A stretch of 64,000 bases of DNA, from assembly GCA_023512135.1 (NCBI GenBank), contig JAIMAG010000003.1, positions 147,362 to 211,361 of the forward strand. Reading direction: 5' to 3'. The notes below the pieces were generated by a model. That model worked only from the letters and a program-made list of their open reading frames with translations. It had not been told where the DNA came from and searched no databases. Every line of letters begins with the position of its first letter. Position 1 is the first letter of the stretch. The position numbers were made by a program, and so were the translations under genes. Below are positions 51,606 through 60,900 of this stretch, piece after piece. Source of the stretch: Terriglobia bacterium. GTDB taxonomy: Bacteria; Acidobacteriota; Terriglobia; Acidiferrales; UBA7541.

Positions 51606-53420
51606 GTGTGGCGTCTGCCCCTTCGACCCGCGTGGGAATCTGTGCGCGCCTGGACAGGCCGGCTACCGCGGCCGCGCATCCTCTGGATCGTGCTCGGAGC
51701 GCTGCTGCTGGTCAGCCTGATGCCGATTGTGCTCTACCATCGGCAAGTGCTGGAACTCAGTCAGGAAAAGCTGGCTGCCACCGAACGGTTGCAGCAGACC
51801 GAGGTCACTCGTTCGCTGGCCGAGGAAATTAACCAGTTCCACACCGGCGTGTACCAGCAACTGGTCAGTCTGCGGCAGATTCTGGCGCTGACCGGCATGA
51901 TCCAGAACGTGGACGATCCGGTGCACGCCCCTCAGGTGGCTGCGCTGCTGGAAAACTACGCCGCGAGCAACCCGAACATTCTGTATCTGACGGCGCTGGG
52001 CCGGAATGCGAAGGGGCCCTGGGCGGGCAACTACCAGGCGGACACCGACCCGTTCGTCAGCAAAGCCCTGCAGCGTGCCTTTGCAGCAACGTTTCTCGGA
52101 CAGCGTTACCGGGGGGATCCGCTGGCGCTGGGCCAGGAGAACCGTCCGGCCTTCGTCATCGCCATCCCGCTGCGGGTCGATGAGGAATTCCGCGGGATGC
52201 TGGCGGCGCTGGTGTCGCTTGACCAGGTCTTTCAAAGGTTGCTGACGACCAGCGTGCGCGGGCGCACCGTGTATGTGGTGGACCGCAACGGCAACGTCGT
52301 GGCGCATCCGGACGTACGCAACTTCGTTCCGGGCGCCAATGTCAGCTCCGCATTCCGCGTGGTCCAACTGCTGGAGGAACTGCCCCCCGAGCTGCGCTCC
52401 ACACAGACCACCAGCTTCCTGCTGGAAGAAAACGGCCGCCACGTGGAGATGATCGGCAGCTACAGCACGATTCCCGAGTTGCAATGGGCCGTCGTGGCGC
52501 AGCGGCGGCTGGAGGATGCGCGCGCAGACGCCGGTGTCGAGGAGCTGAACCGTCAGGCGCTCACCCTGGTGGTTGCCGTGACGCTGGTGACGCTGATGCT
52601 CGGCTATCTGTTCGCGGTGGCCATCACCGCGCCCATCTACAGTCTGGCGGCTTCGACCCGCGCCATCAGCCGGGGCGAATTCCACGAACGCACCCGTGTG
52701 CGCGGAGCACGCGAAATCAGCGAGCTGGCCGAAACGTTCAACAAGATGGCCGACGACATCGAAGATTACGTGGCCCGTCTGAAACGCGCCGCGGAGGAAA
52801 ACCGCGAACTGTTCCTGGGCTCGATCCGCATGCTGGCCGCCGCGATCGACGAAAAAGATCCCTATACGCGCGGCCATTCCGACCGGGTGGCACGGTACTC
52901 GGTGATCATCGGAGAGCAGCTCGGGCTGGACGCCGAACAGCTCGACAAGCTGCGCATCTCGGCCCTGCTGCACGACGTCGGCAAAATTGGCGTGGACGAC
53001 CGCGTGCTGAAAAAACCGGGTGCCCTCACCCCGGATGAGTTCGAGCTGATGAAGCAGCATCCGGTCAAAGGCGCCAACATCATGCGGCCGGTGGCCCAAC
53101 TGAAGGACATGCTGCCGGGCATCGAGCTGCACCACGAACACGTAGACGGCCACGGCTACCCCTACGGCCTGCGGGGCGAACAGATTCCGCTGATGGCGCG
53201 CATCATCGCCGTGGCCGATACCCTGGATGCCATCACCACGAACCGCCCTTACCAGTCGGCCATGAGCCTGGAGTACGCGCTGCACCGCATTCGTCAAAGC
53301 GTGGACACGAAATTCGACCGCACCGTAGTGGATGCGCTGGAAGCTGCGATTCAATCGGGCCGGCTGCGCCTGCGACCCACCGTCCAGGAAGTGGAAACAG
53401 AAGCCTCTGTGCTCGCGTAA
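51606..53420 (+). CDS. Membrane sensor with HAMP and HD-GYP domains
   Basis: 604 aa from GTG 51606. First membrane helix at about 23-40 (ILWIVLGALLLVSLMPIVLY). A periplasmic Cache-type sensor at about 45-310 contains VYVVDRNGNVVAHPDVRNFV. The second membrane helix lies near 318-342 (LTLVVAVTLVTLMLGYLFAV). A HAMP domain follows (SLAASTRAISRGEFHERTRV). The HD-GYP phosphodiesterase has His456-Asp457 (ALLHDVGKIGVDDR) and Gly517-Tyr518-Pro519 in HHEHVDGHGYPYGL. HD-GYP enzymes degrade cyclic-di-GMP. The signal is unknown. The gene overlaps the convergent GT39 gene by 70 nt. Confidence 0.9.
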   Translation: MWRLPLRPAWESVRAWTGRLPRPRILWIVLGALLLVSLMPIVLYHRQVLELSQEKLAATERLQQTEVTRSLAEEINQFHTGVYQQLVSLRQILALTGMIQNVDDPVHAPQVAALLENYAASNPNILYLTALGRNAKGPWAGNYQADTDPFVSKALQRAFAATFLGQRYRGDPLALGQENRPAFVIAIPLRVDEEFRGMLAALVSLDQVFQRLLTTSVRGRTVYVVDRNGNVVAHPDVRNFVPGANVSSAFRVVQLLEELPPELRSTQTTSFLLEENGRHVEMIGSYSTIPELQWAVVAQRRLEDARADAGVEELNRQALTLVVAVTLVTLMLGYLFAVAITAPIYSLAASTRAISRGEFHERTRVRGAREISELAETFNKMADDIEDYVARLKRAAEENRELFLGSIRMLAAAIDEKDPYTRGHSDRVARYSVIIGEQLGLDAEQLDKLRISALLHDVGKIGVDDRVLKKPGALTPDEFELMKQHPVKGANIMRPVAQLKDMLPGIELHHEHVDGHGYPYGLRGEQIPLMARIIAVADTLDAITTNRPYQSAMSLEYALHRIRQSVDTKFDRTVVDALEAAIQSGRLRLRPTVQEVETEASVLA

Positions 53421-54931
53421 AGCGCAACCCACCGCGGCCCGGAGCGCTGCACCGACCGAAATCCCTGCCCGGCCAGCAACACTTCCAGGCGCTGGCGTTC
53501 GGCTTGCTGGACATAGATCAACCAGATGCGGCGCGCACGGAGAGCGGCGAGCTCGGCATCGCGCGGCGTGGCTACCCCCGGCACCCACCAGCGCCATCGC
53601 TCGCAGCCTATTGCGCGCAGCTCTTCCAGGCGGCCCAGCCGGTGCGTCCACTCCCACCAGACAGAGACGCCCACACGGCACTCCACCAGCAGCAGGTCAC
53701 CAGGACGATATTCGGCGGCCACAGCGTCCACCGCAGCCCGCACCGGTGCGGGGCCTGCCGCGGGCAGTGTGACCGCCACACTGAGCAGCACCCAGGGCAG
53801 AATCACACCGAACAGCAACCAGCGCCCGGCTTCGCCGGCCGATTCCCCTGCCACCGCCATCAGCAACCAGTACGCCGGCAGCAACCCCAGCAGAAAGCGC
53901 GCGTCGAGTGCCGGATGCACGATCAACGAAAACAGATAGACCAGGACAATCGGCAACAGCACCAGCACAACGAGCGGTCCGAGCCAACTGCGCGCGGTGT
54001 GCGCTTCGCCCAGCCGCCGCCCACGCCAGGCGAACACTCCGAGCACGAGGTGGAGGCCGATGGCGAAGGCATAGGCCGCAATCCGAACCCGCAGCGGGGG
54101 CAGCTCGCGCAGGTCGTCGAAGGGATTGAAACCGGGATGGATGTAGCTGAGAAAGAAAAATGGCAACTGGCCCAGCACCTGATGAGGAGAACGCACCCAG
54201 CCGAGGTTGTGTTCGAGCCCGCGTACCTGATAGACCGGCCACACATAGAGCAGCCAGGGCACCAGAGCCAGTCCTACCAGCCCGGCCACGAGTAGCAGGC
54301 TCCAGCGCGCACTGGCCGGGCGCGCGCCGAACAGCCATTCCACCACCACAAATGCGCCGAGCAGCAATACTCCTGAGTAGTGCGTGAAGACCATCAGCAG
54401 CATCACGCCGCCCCAAGCCACCAGCACACCGGCGCTGGGCCTGCGCCGCCAACGTTCCCACAGCAACAATGCAACAATCACCAGCAGCACGAGCAGGCCG
54501 TACATGCGCGCCAGTCCCATCACACTGCCGATACGCCAGTACACAGCGGCAAACAGCAGCGACGCCAGCCGCCAGTGCTCGGTGCAACGCTGGGCCAGCC
54601 GCGGAAACAGCAGCAGCGCGGGGAGGTTGAAAACCAGCGGCAGCGCCTTGGCCGCGGCATCGGTCAGGCCGAACAGCTTGGTCCACCAACTGGCCAGCAC
54701 GTACCACAAGGGCGGGTGCACCAGGTCACCGCGGATGTAGCGGAGAAGCCAGAGCAGGGAGCGCTCGCCGTGAGACAGGCTCCAGATTTCGTCTTCCAGC
54801 AGCGTGCGGCCCCAGCTGGCGAAGGTACACACCAAATAGACCGCCGCCATCCCCCCGCCCCAGGCGAGCCACGCATTGCGTGCCGGCGGCTCCGGCAACG
54901 GACGGAAGAGCGAACTGTTCGCTGCAGCCAT
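53351..54931 (-). CDS. GT39/ArnT-like membrane glycosyltransferase
   Basis: 526 aa from ATG 54931 (MAAANSSLFRPLPEPPARNA); the frame is open further upstream but only inside ftsY on the other strand. About ten membrane helices. The first loop holds the acidic pair of GT-C enzymes, RTLLEDEIWSLSHGERSLLW, and then GDLVHPPLWYVLASWWTKLF, the lipid-phosphosugar type signature. A later loop has LSYIHPGFNPFDDLREL. A soluble C-terminal region (about 400-526) follows. It probably uses a polyprenyl-phosphate sugar as donor; acceptor unknown. Its 3' end overlaps the HD-GYP gene. Confidence 0.8.
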   Translation of the reverse strand: MAAANSSLFRPLPEPPARNAWLAWGGGMAAVYLVCTFASWGRTLLEDEIWSLSHGERSLLWLLRYIRGDLVHPPLWYVLASWWTKLFGLTDAAAKALPLVFNLPALLLFPRLAQRCTEHWRLASLLFAAVYWRIGSVMGLARMYGLLVLLVIVALLLWERWRRRPSAGVLVAWGGVMLLMVFTHYSGVLLLGAFVVVEWLFGARPASARWSLLLVAGLVGLALVPWLLYVWPVYQVRGLEHNLGWVRSPHQVLGQLPFFFLSYIHPGFNPFDDLRELPPLRVRIAAYAFAIGLHLVLGVFAWRGRRLGEAHTARSWLGPLVVLVLLPIVLVYLFSLIVHPALDARFLLGLLPAYWLLMAVAGESAGEAGRWLLFGVILPWVLLSVAVTLPAAGPAPVRAAVDAVAAEYRPGDLLLVECRVGVSVWWEWTHRLGRLEELRAIGCERWRWWVPGVATPRDAELAALRARRIWLIYVQQAERQRLEVLLAGQGFRSVQRSGPRWVALYASTEASVSTSWTVGRRRSRPD

Positions 54932-54998
54932 TCCTGTCCTCTGCTGCGGAAGCGCTCCTTTGCTAGAATGGCGTTCTGGGGATGGATTGTAGCGCACC

Positions 54999-55937
54999 AT
55001 GCTGAGCCTGTTCGGCAAACCCGATGCATCCTTGCTCGAGCGACTGAAGGAGTCGGTGCGGCGCACCCGCTCGGAGCTTTCCGAGCGTGTCGGCAGCCTG
55101 CTGGCCGGCGGCCGAAAGCTGGACCCGCAGTGGCTGGCGGAGCTGGAAAAAGCGCTGCTCAGTGCAGACCTGGGCGTGCGCACGACGCGCGAAATTCTGG
55201 ACCGTGTGCGGGAAAAGGCCGACCGGCAAGCACTGAACAGTCCGGAGCAGCTCAAGGCAGAGCTGCAGGCGCAACTGCTGAGCATTTTCGAAGCGCTCGA
55301 GGCATCTCCGGACGGTCAGCCGCAGCCGCCGCAGGTCGTCTTTGTGGTCGGAGTCAACGGTACCGGCAAAACCACGACGATCGGCAAGCTGGCGCACCGG
55401 CTCCGCCAGCAGGGACGCACCGTGCTGCTGGCTGCCGCCGACACCTTCCGCGCTGCCGCCATCGAACAACTGGAGATCTGGGCGCAGCGGACGCAGGCAG
55501 AAATCATTCGGCAGAAACCGGGTGCCGATCCTGCCGCGGTCGTTTTCGACGCGCTGACGGCCGCACGGGCGCGGGGCAGCGACGTCGTGATCGTGGACAC
55601 CGCCGGCCGGCTGCACACGAAATCCAACCTGATGGCGGAACTGGAAAAGATGAAGCGCGTTGCCGGACGGCTGGTTCCGGGCGCACCGCATGAGATTCTG
55701 CTCGTGCTCGACGCCACGACCGGCCAGAACGGATTGGTGCAAGCGCGGGAATTCACCGCCCATCTGGGCGTCACCGGATTGGTATTGACCAAGCTGGACG
55801 GCACAGCGAAAGGCGGCATCGTGGTGGCAATTGTCCGCGAGCTGGGTTTGCCGATCCGCTTCGTGGGCACCGGCGAGCAGGCCGACGACCTGGTGCCCTT
55901 CGACCCGCAAACCTTTGTCCACTCCCTGTTCGATTGA
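54999..55937 (+). CDS. ftsY: Signal recognition particle receptor FtsY
   Basis: 312 aa, a short FtsY lacking the acidic A domain. NG domains: [20 protein letters not shown] (N domain), [19 protein letters not shown] (G1), [37 protein letters not shown] (G3), [20 protein letters not shown] (G4) and [20 protein letters not shown]. Docks SRP-ribosome complexes at the membrane. The first 20 residues ([20 protein letters not shown]) can form the amphipathic targeting helix. A TAGAAT lies at 54964-54969. ribD follows at once. Confidence 0.95.
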   Translation: MLSLFGKPDASLLERLKESVRRTRSELSERVGSLLAGGRKLDPQWLAELEKALLSADLGVRTTREILDRVREKADRQALNSPEQLKAELQAQLLSIFEALEASPDGQPQPPQVVFVVGVNGTGKTTTIGKLAHRLRQQGRTVLLAAADTFRAAAIEQLEIWAQRTQAEIIRQKPGADPAAVVFDALTAARARGSDVVIVDTAGRLHTKSNLMAELEKMKRVAGRLVPGAPHEILLVLDATTGQNGLVQAREFTAHLGVTGLVLTKLDGTAKGGIVVAIVRELGLPIRFVGTGEQADDLVPFDPQTFVHSLFD

Positions 55938-55942
55938 AGCGC

Positions 55943-57112
55943 ATGCCCCCTGCGTCCGCGAATCCGCCCGCCGTCAGCGACGACGATGCGCGCTGGATGG
56001 ACCGTGCTCTGGAGCTGGCCCGTCGTGGCGAGGCGCTCGCCAGTCCCAATCCGATGGTGGGCGCGGTGATTGTGGCCGACGGCCGCGTGGTCGGCGAAGC
56101 GTTTCACACCTACGACGGCGTCCGGCACGCGGAAGTGCTGGCCCTGGAAGCCGCCGGTGCGGCGGCCCGCGGCGCAACGCTCTATGTGAACCTGGAGCCG
56201 TGCTGCCACACAGGCCGCACCCCACCCTGCACCGAAGCGCTTCTGCGCGCCGGCATCGCCCGCGTGGTGGCGGCCATGGCTGACCCCAATCCCGCCGTCC
56301 ACGGACGCGGACTGCGCCAACTGCGCCGCGCCGGGCTGGCGGTCACCACCGGCCCACGCGCCGCGGAGGCACGGAAGCTGAACGAAGCCTTCGCCTGCTG
56401 GATTCGCACCGGCCGGCCGCTGGTGACGATGAAGTCCGCACTTTCGCTCGATGCACGCATCGCGCACTCGCGTGCGCATCGCCGCAGGCGCCGCTGGATC
56501 ACCGGCGCAGCGGCTCGCGCCGAAGTGCAGCAGTTGCGCCACGCGGCCGACGCCGTGCTGACCGGTATCGGTACCGTGCTCGCCGACGATCCACTGCTCA
56601 CCGACCGCACGGGCCAGCCGCGTCGACGCCGGCTGCTCCGCGTGGTGCTGGACAGCCGGCTGCGTCTGCCGCTTGATTCCCGGCTGGTGCGCAGTGTCCG
56701 CTCGGACGCGACCGGAACCGGCAGCGACCTGCTCGTCTTCACCACCGCGGACGCCGACACCCGCCGCGCCCGCGCGCTGGTGCGCGCCGGGGTCGAGCTG
56801 GTCCGGGTGCGCAGCCGCGGTGGTCGCGTGGACCTGAATGCGGTGCTGGAAGAACTGGGCCGGCGACAGATTCTTTCTGTGCTGCTGGAAGCCGGCGCGG
56901 AGCTGGGCAGTGCTGCACTGGCTGCCGGCATTGTGGACCGGCTGGTGCTGTACTACGCTCAGAAGCTGCTGGGTGCCGAAGCAGTGCCCTGGGTAGTCTT
57001 GCCGGCACGACAGCTCCGCAGGTTGCCGCCCCTGCGCCAGGTTACGCTGCGGACGCTCGGACCGGACTTTGTGCTGGAGGGATACTTCCGCGATGTTTAC
57101 CGGAATCATTGA
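55943..57112 (+). CDS. ribD: Bifunctional riboflavin deaminase/reductase RibD
   Basis: 389 aa from ATG 55943; a TTG at 55934 overlapping the ftsY stop is an alternative. The deaminase domain (to about 150) has HAEVLALEAAG and NLEPCCHTGRTPPCTEALLR, the His-Ala-Glu and PCxxxxxxPPC zinc motifs, with SPNPMVGAVIV before them. The reductase domain has MKSALSLDARIA, GIGTVLADDPLLTDR and LLEAGAELGSAAL. Catalyses the second and third steps of riboflavin synthesis. It overlaps ribE by 20 nt. ribBA and ribH are not in the window. Confidence 0.95.
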   Translation: MPPASANPPAVSDDDARWMDRALELARRGEALASPNPMVGAVIVADGRVVGEAFHTYDGVRHAEVLALEAAGAAARGATLYVNLEPCCHTGRTPPCTEALLRAGIARVVAAMADPNPAVHGRGLRQLRRAGLAVTTGPRAAEARKLNEAFACWIRTGRPLVTMKSALSLDARIAHSRAHRRRRRWITGAAARAEVQQLRHAADAVLTGIGTVLADDPLLTDRTGQPRRRRLLRVVLDSRLRLPLDSRLVRSVRSDATGTGSDLLVFTTADADTRRARALVRAGVELVRVRSRGGRVDLNAVLEELGRRQILSVLLEAGAELGSAALAAGIVDRLVLYYAQKLLGAEAVPWVVLPARQLRRLPPLRQVTLRTLGPDFVLEGYFRDVYRNH

Positions 57113-57737
57113 GCATCTGGGCACCCTCGATACCCTGACGGCCAGCCCGGAAGGCGGCCGGCTGCGGATTCACGCCCCCAGCGTGGCGCCGCTCGTGCAC
57201 CCGGGCTCCAGCCTGGCCGTCAATGGCTGCTGCCTGACAGTCGTGGAATGCACCGGGGAAGTGCTGGCGTTCGACCTCTCCGGGGAAACACTGCGCCGCA
57301 CCTCCTTCGGGGAACTCAAACCGAGCACGCGGCTGAATCTGGAGCTGCCCCTGAAAGCCGGTGCTGAGCTGGGCGGCCATTTTGTCCAGGGGCACGTGGA
57401 CGGCGTCGGACGCGTCTGCCGGCTGGTGCCCGAAGGCGAGAACTGGTGGCTGGCCGTCCAGGTGCCCGACCCGCTGGGACGCTACATAGCCCGCAAAGGC
57501 TCGCTCGCCATCGACGGCATCAGCCTGACCGTCGCGGATTGGCGCGACGGGATCGTCGAAATCGCCATCATCCCGTACACCTACACGCACACCAACGTCT
57601 GCGGTCTCGCCCCGGGCGATCCTGTGAATCTGGAATGCGACATTCTGGCGAAGTACGTGGAGCGATTGCTGGAGTCGCGTCCACAGAACGTCGCGTCGCG
57701 GCTCACGCTAGAGCGCCTGCTCGAAGAAGGTTTCTAA
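57093..57737 (+). CDS. ribE: Riboflavin synthase alpha subunit
   Basis: 214 aa from ATG 57093 (MFTGIIEHLGTL), inside the ribD end. Two lumazine-binding barrels: the first with SLAVNGCCLTVVE and GGHFVQGHVDGVGRV, the second with GSLAIDGISLTVAD and YTYTHTNVCGLAPGDPVNLE, ending CDILAKYVERLL. Dismutates two 6,7-dimethyl-8-ribityllumazine molecules to riboflavin. The C-terminal helix RLTLERLLEEGF is normal. Ordered directly after ribD as a short riboflavin operon. Confidence 0.96.
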   Translation: MFTGIIEHLGTLDTLTASPEGGRLRIHAPSVAPLVHPGSSLAVNGCCLTVVECTGEVLAFDLSGETLRRTSFGELKPSTRLNLELPLKAGAELGGHFVQGHVDGVGRVCRLVPEGENWWLAVQVPDPLGRYIARKGSLAIDGISLTVADWRDGIVEIAIIPYTYTHTNVCGLAPGDPVNLECDILAKYVERLLESRPQNVASRLTLERLLEEGF

Positions 57738-57837
57738 GCGCACACCCAGCACCAGGCGCACCACGCGCAGCGGGGCGTGCCCCCACCAGGATTTCGCCAA
57801 AACTTATCGAAGGACGAACAGAGGACGAGGTCAGCGC

Positions 57838-58032
57838 TCAGCTATCTGGTTCGGACTCCAGCACAGGAAGTCGGCGCTGTTTCCATCCGGCGGGCAGCTC
57901 GACCCGAAACAAGCCCTTCAGGCCCGGATGGCGAAACTCGAGTACCTCCACAGCAGCGCGTTTGCTGTGCCGGCGTTTTGTCTTCTGCGGCTGGCGGCGC
58001 GTCTTCTTTCGTGCTGGTTTTTTGCGGCGCAT
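57838..58032 (-). CDS. Small basic hypothetical protein
   Basis: 64 aa. The start overlaps the OPT transporter stop by one nt (TGATG), which favours translational coupling. The first 26 residues are almost half Lys/Arg (MRRKKPARKKTRR, then PQKTKRRH); the rest, VLEFRHPGLKGLFRVELPAG, is neutral. No family was recognised. A nucleic-acid-binding role is possible from composition alone. The reading frame could also be chance; no Shine-Dalgarno is obvious. Confidence 0.4.
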   Translation of the reverse strand: MRRKKPARKKTRRQPQKTKRRHSKRAAVEVLEFRHPGLKGLFRVELPAGWKQRRLPVLESEPDS

Positions 58033-60086
58033 CAGCTCTGCCTCACATTCGCGCTCGGACTTCCATCCAGCGCAGTGCGGAAGGGGATGCGAACGAGCAC
58101 ATAGGCGACAACGGCGAACACCAGCAGGGAGAGCCAGCCGCCCCAGCGCTGATACAGCGCCAGCTCGGGATGCCCTGTCAGGAGCTGCGTCAGCGAAAAG
58201 CTCGCATAGCCCATGCGGTCGGCTGCGATGAAGGCCACCGAAAACAGAATCGCCAGCAAGGCTTCGCCGGCAATAAAGCCCGAAGCGAGCAGCGTGCCGC
58301 GCTGTTCGTACTTTTCCTGCGCGGCCGGAGAAAGTCGTTTCCGCGCGGCGATGCGATCGGCTACCCAGCGGAAGATGCCTCCGACGAAAATCGCCGAGGT
58401 CGTCTCAAACGGCAAGTACATGCCGACCGCGATGAGCATCGGCGCCGGCGCGTCAATCAGAATCAGCACGAAGCCGAGCACACAGCCGGCCAGCACGAGT
58501 CCCCAGGCCATCTCGCCGGCGACGATGCCCTTGGCCAGGGTCGCCATCAGGCCGGCCTGCGGCGCGGGCAGTTCCCGGCTACCGATGCCGTAGGCGCCAT
58601 GCAGCGCCACGAACGGCCACATCAGAAAGAACGCCAGCACCGTGACGCTGATCACCTCGGCCACCTGCATCTTCCACGGAGTGCCGCCGAGCAGATAACC
58701 GGCTTTCAGGTCCTGAATCAGGCTGCCCGCTACCGAACAGGAGATGCAAACAACCGAAGCCACGCCCAGCACGGCCAGCACGCCCGGCGTGCCGCGGACG
58801 CCGATCGTCACCATGAGCAGTGCGGCGACGACCAGCGCCGTCAGTGTCAAGCCCGAAACCGGCTGGTTGCTGCTGCCAATCAATCCGACCAGATAGCCTC
58901 CGATCGCCGCGAGCACAAACCCGACCACCGTCATCACTGCACCGGCCAGCAGCGCCGAACCCCAGCCTTCGGTGAAGCGATAGTAGATGATGACGATGGG
59001 CACAACGAGCGCGGCAATCGAAGCTCCGATCACTTTGATGGGGATGTCTTGCTCCAGCCGGCTGCCGGAGGCTTCTGCGCCGCTTCTCGTGCGCGCCTGC
59101 AGCGCACCGCGAACCGAAGCCACCAGCGAGCCGCGCATCGTGTAGAGCGTGTAGACCGCCGCCACGAGCATCGTGCCCACGGCCACTGGCCTCACGATGT
59201 TGTACCAGACCGAATTGCTGATCACTTCCCAGGCATCTCCGCCGGACGCCACACCGGGCAAACGCTGCGGCAAGTCGGGGTCGAAGAACAGCAGCAGCGG
59301 GATCAGCACCCACCAGGCCAGCGCCGTGCCCGAGAAGTTGATGGCGGCATAGCGCGGCCCGATGATGTAGCCGACGCCCATCAGCGCCGGCGAGGCCAGC
59401 GGCGTGGTCCACGGCATCCCGCCGCCGTGGGCCACTTCTCCTATCGGGCTTTTGTCGAAATCGAAATGGCGGATCAGGGCCCGCGGGAACTCGATGAAGC
59501 CGCTGGTCATTTCGCGGAACAACTGCAGGCCGCGACTGTTCGTGAACAAGTGCAGCAAGGCGCCGATGCCCATCGCACCGAACACATACCGCGGAGCTTC
59601 GGTCGCCCCGTGCTGACCGGCCTTGACGACTTCAGCGCAGGCGGTGGCCTCTGGGAACGGCAGGTCGGATTCCACGCACAGCGGCCGGCGCAACACGATG
59701 ATGAAAAATACGCCGAGCAGCCCTCCGGCCAGCATGATCCAGACCACGTCCCAGAAATGGCCGGCCAGATCGGGCCACAGCCCAGCCAGGAAAAACGCCG
59801 GGATGGTGAAAGCCACGCCGGCCACCAGCGCTTCGCCGACCGACGCGGCGGTGCGGGTGATGTTCTGCTCGAGCACGCCGCCACGGAGAAAAGGCATGCG
59901 AAACACGGCGATGGCGATGACGGCAGCAGGAATCGTGGCGGCGATGGTCTGCCCGGCTTTCAGAGCGAGATAAGCATTCGCCGCACCGAACAACGCCGAC
60001 AGCGCCACGCCGAGCAGGACGGCGCGCAGCGTCATTTCCGGTTCGCGCGATTCGGCAGGCACATAAGGACGAAAGACTTTGCTCAT
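58032..60086 (-). CDS. OPT family oligopeptide transporter
   Basis: 684 aa with about fourteen to sixteen membrane helices. Family segments: LFGAANAYLALKAGQTIAAT, RGGVLEQNITRTAASVGEAL, PFPEATACAEVVKAGQHGA, and IGSSNQPVSGLTLTALVVAA with its conserved NQPVSG. A mostly cytosolic, charged loop (ARTRSGAEASGSRLEQDI) divides the two halves. Probably imports peptides or metal chelates with protons. The preceding ABC ATPase lies 49 nt upstream on the same strand. Confidence 0.92.
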   Translation of the reverse strand: MSKVFRPYVPAESREPEMTLRAVLLGVALSALFGAANAYLALKAGQTIAATIPAAVIAIAVFRMPFLRGGVLEQNITRTAASVGEALVAGVAFTIPAFFLAGLWPDLAGHFWDVVWIMLAGGLLGVFFIIVLRRPLCVESDLPFPEATACAEVVKAGQHGATEAPRYVFGAMGIGALLHLFTNSRGLQLFREMTSGFIEFPRALIRHFDFDKSPIGEVAHGGGMPWTTPLASPALMGVGYIIGPRYAAINFSGTALAWWVLIPLLLFFDPDLPQRLPGVASGGDAWEVISNSVWYNIVRPVAVGTMLVAAVYTLYTMRGSLVASVRGALQARTRSGAEASGSRLEQDIPIKVIGASIAALVVPIVIIYYRFTEGWGSALLAGAVMTVVGFVLAAIGGYLVGLIGSSNQPVSGLTLTALVVAALLMVTIGVRGTPGVLAVLGVASVVCISCSVAGSLIQDLKAGYLLGGTPWKMQVAEVISVTVLAFFLMWPFVALHGAYGIGSRELPAPQAGLMATLAKGIVAGEMAWGLVLAGCVLGFVLILIDAPAPMLIAVGMYLPFETTSAIFVGGIFRWVADRIAARKRLSPAAQEKYEQRGTLLASGFIAGEALLAILFSVAFIAADRMGYASFSLTQLLTGHPELALYQRWGGWLSLLVFAVVAYVLVRIPFRTALDGSPSANVRQS

Positions 60087-60135
60087 GGCTCCTCTCGGAT
60101 GCGGCGGCGCGCGCCGCAGTCGTTGCGACTCCGAT

Positions 60136-60900
60136 TCAAACCGTCACATCCAGCGCCGGAATCAGGTTGTCCTGCAGCCGGAAGTTGCGCAAAAACGGAT
60201 CTTCGGCCCGTTCGAACGCTTCCCAGGGGCCGAAAAAGGCCACCCGCCCTTCATGCAGAAAAATCACGCGGTCCGCCAGTTTGCGTGCCAGATGCGTGTC
60301 GTGGGTGACGACCACGGAGGTCTTGTGGAACCGATGCTTCAACTTCAGAATCAGGTCGCCGATATGCGCGGCCATCAGATTGTCGACCATGGTGGTGGGC
60401 TCGTCATAGAGAATCGCTTCGGGTTCCTGCGCCAGTGCGCGCGCAATCGCGACAGCGCGCTTGGCCCCGGTATTCAGCTCGGAAGGCAGGCGGTCCGCGT
60501 ATTCGCTGGCCTCGAGCATGTCGAGCAGCTCTTCGACACGGCGATCGATCTCTTCGGGGGAAAGGTCGTCGCGCGTTTCCAACGGAAAGGCGACATTCTC
60601 GCGCACGGTCAAAGAATCAAACAGCGCGCCCGACTGAAAGACCATCGTGACTTTGCGCCGGATTTCGAGCAGTTGATCTTCGGACCAGTCGGTGATGTCC
60701 TGACCGGCGACAATCACCCGGCCCTCGTCCGGCTTCAAGAAGCCCAGGATATGTTTGAGGGACACCGATTTGCCCACGCCGCTGCGGCCCAGGATGACGG
60801 CCGTTTCGCCCCGGTCAACCCAGAAGCTGACGCGGTCGAGCACCAGGTTGTCGTCGAAGGCTTTGCTGACGTTCCGGAATTCGATGTAGTGTTCGCTCAC
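60136..60900 (-). CDS. ABC transporter ATPase, MlaF-like, with altered signature motif
   Basis: 254 aa from GTG 60900, which overlaps the mobA stop (GTGA); an ATG at 60921 is the alternative. Walker A GRSGVGKS (38-45), Q-loop Gln89 (MVFQSGALFDSLTVRENVAF), Walker B ILYDEP (163-168) and H-loop VVVTHD. The usual LSGGQ signature reads LNTGA (142-146) in ELNTGAKRAVAIARAL, so the Ser-Gly-Gly core is altered. The Q-loop and SLTVRENVAFP segment point to the phospholipid-import family. No MlaE permease or MlaD gene is adjacent, so partner and direction are unknown. Confidence 0.85.
   Translation of the reverse strand: MSEHYIEFRNVSKAFDDNLVLDRVSFWVDRGETAVILGRSGVGKSVSLKHILGFLKPDEGRVIVAGQDITDWSEDQLLEIRRKVTMVFQSGALFDSLTVRENVAFPLETRDDLSPEEIDRRVEELLDMLEASEYADRLPSELNTGAKRAVAIARALAQEPEAILYDEPTTMVDNLMAAHIGDLILKLKHRFHKTSVVVTHDTHLARKLADRVIFLHEGRVAFFGPWEAFERAEDPFLRNFRLQDNLIPALDVTV

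Noticed and set aside
55316..57124. 602-codon minus-strand frame opposite ftsY and ribD
   Set aside because: Both plus-strand genes have complete family motifs; the antisense product is low complexity.
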